Positions 29,517 to 35,035 of a stretch of DNA of 35,035 nucleotides are shown here, one piece after another (position 1 is the stretch's first letter; each line of letters starts with the position of its first letter). A program made the position numbers and the translations under genes. The stretch is from positions 1-35,035 of the forward strand of contig WTJR01000048.1 in NCBI GenBank assembly GCA_011524755.1, written 5' to 3'. The stretch comes from Halieaceae bacterium. Its GTDB lineage: Bacteria > Pseudomonadota > Gammaproteobacteria > Pseudomonadales > Halieaceae. The notes under the pieces are model-generated. The model was given only the letters and a program-made list of their open reading frames with translations, did no database searches and was not told the origin of the DNA.

Positions 29517-30965
29517 TTAAGGCCGCCAGAAAGTCGCTGTAAAAAGTATGAGCAATGTAAAAATTTCAAGTCGTCCCAAAAGCATGGCTATAGCCAAAAT
29601 TAATTTTCCACTGTCCGTAACAGCTGCGTAATTTGAGGCTACAGCGCCTAAACCTGGACCGAGGTTGTTTATGGAGGCGATTACTGAACTCGTTGCTGAG
29701 AGGAAGTCTAGGCCAGTGCCCAGCATGCACAGCACGAGGATAAATGTTGAGAACATATACACCGCGAAAAAGCTCCATACCGCGCTCACCACCTCAGGGC
29801 GCACACGTCGATGATCCAGTTTTAGTGGGATAACGGCATTAGGGTGTAATAGCTGTCTTAATTCCCTTAATCCCTGTCTGAAAATGAGCAGAATCCGCAT
29901 GGCTTTCATGCCGCCCCCGGTGGAACCTGCACATGCGCCCATCACGCTCAACATTACCAAGAAAATAGGCAAGAACGAGGGCCATAGAGCAAAATTATCG
30001 CTCGCGAAGCCAGTTGTCGTCGTTATAGAGACAGTTTGAAATATGCCGTGAACAACAGCCTTACTGGGTGCCAGTGTTTCGTTGATTATTAGCGTTGTGC
30101 AGGTAATACAAGTCGCGGCTATTACCATCCAGAGAAAGAATTTGGTTTCAGAATCTAGGCTGTAAATCCCTAGATCACGTTTTGAAAAAACTAAGAAATG
30201 AAGTCCGAAGTTGATAGCACTGATCATCATGAATAGTGAGGCCACCATTAAAATAAGCTCGCTATCAAAGTAACCCATACTTGCATCATGGGTAGAAAAT
30301 CCACCTATTGCAATTGTTGAAAAGGCATGGCCAATAGCGTCGAATATTGACATCCCGGCTAGGAAGTAAGCCAACGCGCAGGCAATGGTCAGCCCTAAAT
30401 AAATAGAGAAAAGAGCTTTAGCAGTAGAGGTAATGCGGGGGGTTAATTTGCTGTCCTTTGCGGGACCTGTACTTTCTGCACGGTAAAGCTGCACGCCTCC
30501 AATACCGAGCATTGGCAGCACGGCTACTGCCAATACGATGATGCCTATACCTCCTAGCCATTGAAGTAACTGCCGGTAGAGGAGGATGGACTGAGGAAGC
30601 GAATCTAGGCCATCAAGGACGGTCGCCCCCGTTGTTGTTAGTCCCGAGACGGACTCGAAAATAGCATCGATAACTGAAACTTGCATAGCGTTGCTGAGCA
30701 AGAATGGCAAGGATCCGTAAAGACCGAGAACGATCCAGAAGGCCGCAGTTACTAAAAAACCGTCGCGGATCTGTAGCTCTGAATTAACTCGTTGGGTCAG
30801 CAGTGATAAAAAGACGCCGGAAACCGCAGTTGCTGCAAAGGCTTGCCCGAATACAACAGCGGTACCGTCCTCTTGTACCCAACCTAACACCATGGAAGGC
30901 AAAGTCCCTAAGCTAAACAGCATAAGCAATAGCCCGACAATCCGGATGCATAGCCCGATATTCAT
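29517..30965 (-). CDS. trkH: Potassium uptake protein TrkH (translocating subunit)
   Basis: TrkH/TrkG forms the K+-conducting membrane subunit controlled by TrkA. The product has 482 residues (483 in E. coli). About ten hydrophobic segments are seen, with the four pore-loop regions around VSGLTTTGATVL, STIAIGGFSTHD, SITTTTGFASDNF and SINNLGPGLG, which hold the selectivity-filter glycines. GACAGSTGGGMKAMR marks the loop after the third filter. Its ATG shares one base with the trkA stop (TGATG), so production of both is coupled. Confidence 0.97.
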   Translation of the reverse strand: MNIGLCIRIVGLLLMLFSLGTLPSMVLGWVQEDGTAVVFGQAFAATAVSGVFLSLLTQRVNSELQIRDGFLVTAAFWIVLGLYGSLPFLLSNAMQVSVIDAIFESVSGLTTTGATVLDGLDSLPQSILLYRQLLQWLGGIGIIVLAVAVLPMLGIGGVQLYRAESTGPAKDSKLTPRITSTAKALFSIYLGLTIACALAYFLAGMSIFDAIGHAFSTIAIGGFSTHDASMGYFDSELILMVASLFMMISAINFGLHFLVFSKRDLGIYSLDSETKFFLWMVIAATCITCTTLIINETLAPSKAVVHGIFQTVSITTTTGFASDNFALWPSFLPIFLVMLSVMGACAGSTGGGMKAMRILLIFRQGLRELRQLLHPNAVIPLKLDHRRVRPEVVSAVWSFFAVYMFSTFILVLCMLGTGLDFLSATSSVIASINNLGPGLGAVASNYAAVTDSGKLILAIAMLLGRLEIFTLLILFTATFWRP

Positions 30966-32341
30966 CAGATTAAGCTACCACCGACCACAAAGAGCTTTTC
31001 TACCAGGCTAATTTTCGTTGGATCTGTTAGAAAAAGGATTACGTGGTCGTCTTCTTCAACTACTACGTGCCCATGAGCAATGATGACCTCACTTCCACGA
31101 AGTATTGCTCCCACGGTGGTTCCAGATGGTAGGTCTAGCTCATCGAGCCTACGGCCAACAACTTTTGATGTTTTTGGGCTTCCGTGAGCGGTAATTTCCA
31201 GAGCTTCAGCAGCACCTCGCCTCAGCGAATGAACATTACTTATGTCGCCCTTACGCACATGGGTCAAGAGACTGCTGATAGTTATTTGCTGCGGTGAGAT
31301 AGCAATATCTATTTCTTGGCCGACCAGTTCCGCATACGCCGGATTAGTTATAAGCGTGATTACCTTTTTGGCGCCCAGCCTCTTAGCCAACATCGACATC
31401 ATGATATTTGACTCTCCGTTGTTCGTGAGCGCGCAAAAGACATCGGTATTCGCAATATTTTCTTGCTGAAGAAACTTGGAATCACTGGCACTGCCATTCA
31501 AAACAATACTCTCTTCTAGGTCCTCAGAGAGCTGCCTGCATCGGTTGTAGTTGAGCTCGATTACTTTAACCTGATAATTCGCCTCAAGTTGCTTCGCGAG
31601 AGAAGCCCCGATTTTTCCACCGCCAGCAATCATGACTCGTTTGTAAGGTGCATCAAGCTTCCGAAGTTCAGAAGTTACTGCGCGTATATTTTCGCTGGCA
31701 GCAATAAAAAAGGCCTCATCTTCAGGCTCTACAACTGTGCTGCCAGTTGGAATAATAGCGTTTTGTGATTTTCGAAAGATCGCAGCGACACGAGTATCCA
31801 CACTTGGCATGTGCTCTCTAATTTCCTGGAGTTCCCGTCCGACAATCGGACCACCATCTATCGCGCGGACTGCAACCAATCGGATTTTACCGCCAGCAAA
31901 ATCAAGTACCTGCAAAGAGCCAGGATTTAAGATGAGTTGGTGGATTGCATCGGTGACTAGGTGCTCTGGGCTAATTGTTACGTCTACGGGTATGGCCCCC
32001 GATTGAAACAATCGCCTTTCCTCTTTGAGATAATCGACCTCGCGTATTCGACATATTTTTGTGGGTGTGCCGTAAAGCGTGAAAGCGATTGAGCAAGCGA
32101 GCATATTTACTTCGTCGCTGTCTGTGACAGCAATCAACATGTCGGCACGTTCTGCACCTGCTTCAGCAAGTGTAGTGGGCTTTGACGCGTCACCTTTTAC
32201 AGTCCTGATGTCTAGGCGATCTTGTAACTGTCGTAATGCGGTTTCCGAACTATCAACTACAGTTACATCATTTTTTTCATCCGTAAGATGTTCCGTGAGT
32301 GACCCACCTACCTGTCCGGCACCTAATATAATGATGTTCAC
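30965..32341 (-). CDS. trkA: Trk system potassium uptake regulator TrkA
   Basis: TrkA is the peripheral nucleotide-binding subunit that gates TrkH in response to NAD(H) or ATP. The 458-residue product (same as E. coli) contains two RCK modules. The first starts with IILGAGQVGGSLTEHL (nucleotide-binding GxGxxG) and the acidic VVDSS. The second starts around MIAGGGKIGASLAKQL with VIELNYNRC. Each is followed by a TrkA-C domain. The start is a GTG with no strong ribosome site. The gene follows rsmB after a 106-base spacer that contains an imperfect inverted repeat (GAGCTCC/GGAGTTC) without a T tract. Confidence 0.97.
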   Translation of the reverse strand: MNIIILGAGQVGGSLTEHLTDEKNDVTVVDSSETALRQLQDRLDIRTVKGDASKPTTLAEAGAERADMLIAVTDSDEVNMLACSIAFTLYGTPTKICRIREVDYLKEERRLFQSGAIPVDVTISPEHLVTDAIHQLILNPGSLQVLDFAGGKIRLVAVRAIDGGPIVGRELQEIREHMPSVDTRVAAIFRKSQNAIIPTGSTVVEPEDEAFFIAASENIRAVTSELRKLDAPYKRVMIAGGGKIGASLAKQLEANYQVKVIELNYNRCRQLSEDLEESIVLNGSASDSKFLQQENIANTDVFCALTNNGESNIMMSMLAKRLGAKKVITLITNPAYAELVGQEIDIAISPQQITISSLLTHVRKGDISNVHSLRRGAAEALEITAHGSPKTSKVVGRRLDELDLPSGTTVGAILRGSEVIIAHGHVVVEEDDHVILFLTDPTKISLVEKLFVVGGSLI

Positions 32342-32447
32342 AGTAAAGCCGATCCCTCATCTAAGCTTGGTTGCTTTTACTTTGGCAAATGGTACTCCGA
32401 TTTCCAGTGAACTCCAGACGAAACGCGGAGCTCAGATGATAAACCTT

Positions 32448-33731
32448 TTAAAGGAGGGGTTTTACAAGGAGTGAGTAATAAAGCCCGTCACCACCCAAAA
32501 CAGACGGGATAACTTGCTGGCCATATGCTGTCGATTCACCCACCTTTTGCGGCAGGATCATGGAGTGAGCGGTATTTTCAGCGCCGAGAAAGCTACCAAC
32601 AATGGCATCGTTTTCTTGTGGAAGTACGGAGCAAGTTGCGTAGAGCAATCGACCTCCAGGCTTAAGCAGCTTCCACACCGAGTGCAGTAGTTCGCTTTGC
32701 AAAGCTGCGAACTTGTTTATATCATTTTTTCTGCGGATAACTTTTACATCCGGGTTTCGTCGCATTACGCCTGTTGCAGAGCAAGGGACATCAAGTAGGA
32801 TTGCGTCAAACGATGCGGCCGCCAACACCTCATGCAAACTTCGCCCGTCACAAACAACGCTGGTAATTGAAAGGTTTAGTCGGTTCGCGTTTTGATCCAC
32901 CTTAACCAGTCGGTCCTCGGAGATGTCTGCGGCTGTGACATCTGCCCCCAGCTCCGCCAAGTGACAGGCCTTGCCGCCCGGGGCCGCGCACGCATCAAGC
33001 ACAGTCATGCCGGGCTCGGGCGATAAGAGTAAACCTGCCAGCTGTGCCGAAGCGTCTTGAACGCTGACAAACCCATCATGGAAGTGAGGAAGCTGGGATA
33101 CCGGCACTGGCTGTTCCAGTGTAAGACCAATGGTGCCCGCCGCCCGCGCATCGATCCCGGCCTCTGTAAGCAGCGCGCTGTAGTCATCGACAGAGATGCG
33201 CTCGGTATTTATCCGCAGGGTAAATGGAGGCCGTTGTCGACTGGCGCATGCCAACTGATCCAGCTGCTCCGGGTAGGATTTAGACAACAATTTGTGAAGC
33301 CATCCGGGTAAGGCTGCGCGTTCACTATCCCCAAGGGATTCAAGAAGTGTTGCTTTGTCACGCTGATATCGGCGAAGACAACCATTAATGAGGCGGTTAG
33401 CCCAAGGCCGCCCTAGCTGCTCACAACAATCGACGGCCCCGGAAACCGACGCATAGTCTGGTGTGGCACATTCATCCAGCTCGTACATTGCCACGATGAG
33501 TAAGGCTTCTAAGACAGCGTCTCTTGTTTTTAACGGCCGCTCAAGAAGCTGGCGCGTGACGCCTTTGTAGAGAGGCCATAGTCTGAGTGAGCCGTAAACC
33601 AGCTCGCGCAATAAAGGCTGCTCGCTGTCGGCGACCGATCGCTCCGCGCGGCTATAAATCTTGTTAAGAGAGCTGCCTTGAGCAACATCGTCGAGGAGAG
33701 AAGCTGCTACTGCCCTCACCGGTACGGTCAT
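32448..33731 (-). CDS. rsmB: 16S rRNA (cytosine-967 C5) methyltransferase RsmB (Sun/Fmu)
   Basis: RsmB methylates C967 of 16S rRNA. The product has 427 residues (429 in E. coli). A NusB-like RNA-binding domain occupies about 1-135. The Rossmann methyltransferase part has the SAM motif VLDACAAPGGKACHLAEL (244-261), DVPCSATGVMRRNPD (314-328) with one conserved cysteine, and YATCSVLPQEN (364-374) with the other. These form the paired-cysteine mechanism of the m5C family. Its ATG overlaps the fmt stop (ATGA), so it is coupled to fmt. Confidence 0.97.
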   Translation of the reverse strand: MTVPVRAVAASLLDDVAQGSSLNKIYSRAERSVADSEQPLLRELVYGSLRLWPLYKGVTRQLLERPLKTRDAVLEALLIVAMYELDECATPDYASVSGAVDCCEQLGRPWANRLINGCLRRYQRDKATLLESLGDSERAALPGWLHKLLSKSYPEQLDQLACASRQRPPFTLRINTERISVDDYSALLTEAGIDARAAGTIGLTLEQPVPVSQLPHFHDGFVSVQDASAQLAGLLLSPEPGMTVLDACAAPGGKACHLAELGADVTAADISEDRLVKVDQNANRLNLSITSVVCDGRSLHEVLAAASFDAILLDVPCSATGVMRRNPDVKVIRRKNDINKFAALQSELLHSVWKLLKPGGRLLYATCSVLPQENDAIVGSFLGAENTAHSMILPQKVGESTAYGQQVIPSVLGGDGLYYSLLVKPLL

Positions 33732-34693
33732 TTCAAATGACTTCTAAATTGCTTGCCGGAAGACAACGGTTCCGGATTCCCGTTAACGATGTCTGCGATA
33801 GATAAGGGCTTTTTGTTGGGAAGTTGAAGACGTGTGATGGATACCAGGCCATCACCTGTCGAGACGATTAAGCCTTCTTTATTCAACGAGATGATGGTCC
33901 CCGGGGCGCTGTTGGCGCCACCGTCGTTAGAGATGGCGCTCGCCTCCCAAAGTTTAATGCGCTGGTCGCCCAAAAGCGTGAAGCAGCCGGGCGCTGGGTT
34001 AAGCGCGCGGATTTTCTGCGTAATGGTGTCCGTTGACTGAGACCAGTCGATGATGGCCTCGGTTTTAGAGATTTTATGGGCGTAGGTAATACCATCCTCT
34101 GGCTGATCTACGGCTTCATTCAATAGCGCCGGCAGCGCGTCAAGTGTTGCTATCAGCGTTTTTGCACCCAGTGTTTCAAGTTCGTCGGTTAGCGTGCCGG
34201 TTGTGTGACTGGTGGTAATGGAAGTTTTCGCGACCATCAGCATTGCGCCAGTATCTAAGCCCTCATCCATCCGCATGATGGTGACACCGGTTTCTTGGTC
34301 GCCGGCCTCTATCGCACGATGTATCGGGGCGGCGCCCCGCCAACGCGGGAGTAGCGATGCATGGACATTGATACACCCGAACGCGGGCACGACCAAAATG
34401 TTCTTGGGAAGCAGCAGGCCATAGGCAACCACCACCATTACGTCGGGTTTGAGTGCTTGCAGAGCAGCTTCTTCCTCGGGCGATCGCAGGCTGACGGGTT
34501 GGAACACGGGAATGGCGTGTTCTTGGGCTACCGCTTTGACCGGTGAGGCAGTCAGCTGCTTGCCCCGGCCAGCAGGTCGGTCGGGCTGCGTATAGACGGC
34601 TACGACCTCGTGCTCCGAGGCTAATAGTTCAGTGAGGTGTCCTGCTGCGAAAGCTGGGGTACCTGCGAAGACGACCCGTAACGGTGTTGGCAT
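33728..34693 (-). CDS. fmt: Methionyl-tRNA formyltransferase
   Basis: Fmt transfers a formyl group from 10-formyl-tetrahydrofolate to initiator Met-tRNA. The product has 321 residues (315 in E. coli). The catalytic triad typical of the family is seen as Asn109 and His111 in GCINVHASLLPRWRGAAPIHRAI and Asp147 in DEGLDTGAML. The N-terminal RVVFAGTPAFAAGHL and the PAGRGKQLTASPVKAVA loop are also typical, and a C-terminal tRNA-binding domain follows from about residue 210. It follows def by 7 bases, pairing the enzymes that add and remove the formyl group. Confidence 0.98.
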   Translation of the reverse strand: MPTPLRVVFAGTPAFAAGHLTELLASEHEVVAVYTQPDRPAGRGKQLTASPVKAVAQEHAIPVFQPVSLRSPEEEAALQALKPDVMVVVAYGLLLPKNILVVPAFGCINVHASLLPRWRGAAPIHRAIEAGDQETGVTIMRMDEGLDTGAMLMVAKTSITTSHTTGTLTDELETLGAKTLIATLDALPALLNEAVDQPEDGITYAHKISKTEAIIDWSQSTDTITQKIRALNPAPGCFTLLGDQRIKLWEASAISNDGGANSAPGTIISLNKEGLIVSTGDGLVSITRLQLPNKKPLSIADIVNGNPEPLSSGKQFRSHLK

Positions 34694-34700
34694 CTGGTGT

Positions 34701-35035
34701 TTACGCTCTGCGACGCTGCTCTTTTTCGAGTCGCTGTCGGATTCGCTGTCGCTTCAGAGGGCTTAAGTAGTCGACAAAAAGCTTGCCTTGCAAATGATCT
34801 ATCTCGTGTTGCAGACAGACTGCGAGTAAGCCCGTCACTGTCTCGTCGATGCTGCTCCCATCGCGATCAAGGGCATTGACACGGATCGCTTTGGGCCGTT
34901 CGACAGATTCGCTAAATCCTGGCACAGACAAGCAACCCTCTTCAAAGCCGTCGAGAGTCTCGTCGATGACTTCTACCTTTGGATTGACAAACACCCGTGG
35001 GGTTGATCGATCGCTGGAAAGGTCAATAACGATAA
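34701..35035 (-). CDS. def: Peptide deformylase, N-terminus cut off by window
   Basis: Def removes the formyl group from nascent proteins using a metal ion. The frame is open to the window edge and holds the C-terminal 111 residues of a protein of about 170. It carries motif 2, EEGCLSVPG (with the metal-binding cysteine), and motif 3, [12 protein letters not shown] (two metal-binding histidines and the catalytic Glu). It ends [23 protein letters not shown], as in E. coli. Motif 1 (GLAAPQ type) lies outside the window. The GTG at 34994 is an internal codon and not the true start. Confidence 0.97.
   Translation of the reverse strand, partial: IVIDLSSDRSTPRVFVNPKVEVIDETLDGFEEGCLSVPGFSESVERPKAIRVNALDRDGSSIDETVTGLLAVCLQHEIDHLQGKLFVDYLSPLKRQRIRQRLEKEQRRRA

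Overview
The window is a chromosomal replication-origin neighbourhood of a gammaproteobacterium. The gene order closely follows the Pseudomonas-type origin region: atp operon, parB, parA, rsmG, mnmG, then mnmE, yidC, yidD, rnpA and rpmH on the minus strand, then dnaA, dnaN, recF and gyrB on the plus strand, followed further right by glyS/glyQ, an LpxL-like acyltransferase, trkA, rsmB, fmt and def. The protein sequences and moderate GC content suggest a free-living, probably marine member of the Pseudomonas/Cellvibrionales side of the class. That family-level placement is an inference and was not tested. No mobile elements, CRISPR arrays, tRNA or rRNA genes, or foreign islands were seen.

Left arm (1-16641, all minus strand, transcribed away from the origin): the 5' two-thirds of glmU, then the complete F1Fo ATP synthase operon atpIBEFHAGDC, the chromosome-partition genes parA and parB, rsmG and mnmG. 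A 444-bp AT-rich spacer follows. Next comes the compact cluster mnmE-yidC-yidD-rnpA-rpmH, driven by a near-consensus sigma-70 promoter in front of rpmH.

Origin: the 458-bp rpmH-dnaA spacer is AT-rich and carries two perfect DnaA boxes in opposite orientation. It is the best oriC candidate, and transcription diverges from it. Rightwards lie dnaA-dnaN-recF-gyrB. Two perfect 16-bp palindromic parS sites sit inside the recF reading frame, about 11 kb from the parAB genes whose product should bind them.

Right arm (23290-35035): glyQ-glyS-rmuC on the minus strand, convergent with gyrB. A divergent pair on the plus strand encodes a lipid-A-type acyltransferase and a membrane-anchored DjlA-like co-chaperone. 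Then, on the minus strand, comes def (partial)-fmt-rsmB-trkA-trkH, covering N-terminal formyl metabolism, 16S rRNA methylation and potassium uptake.

The genes are conserved housekeeping genes and I do not see an undescribed multi-gene system. The points of interest are regulatory: parS sites embedded in recF codons, a second AT-rich spacer with degenerate DnaA boxes at the E. coli-type origin position upstream of mnmG, and RNA hairpins in the atp operon.
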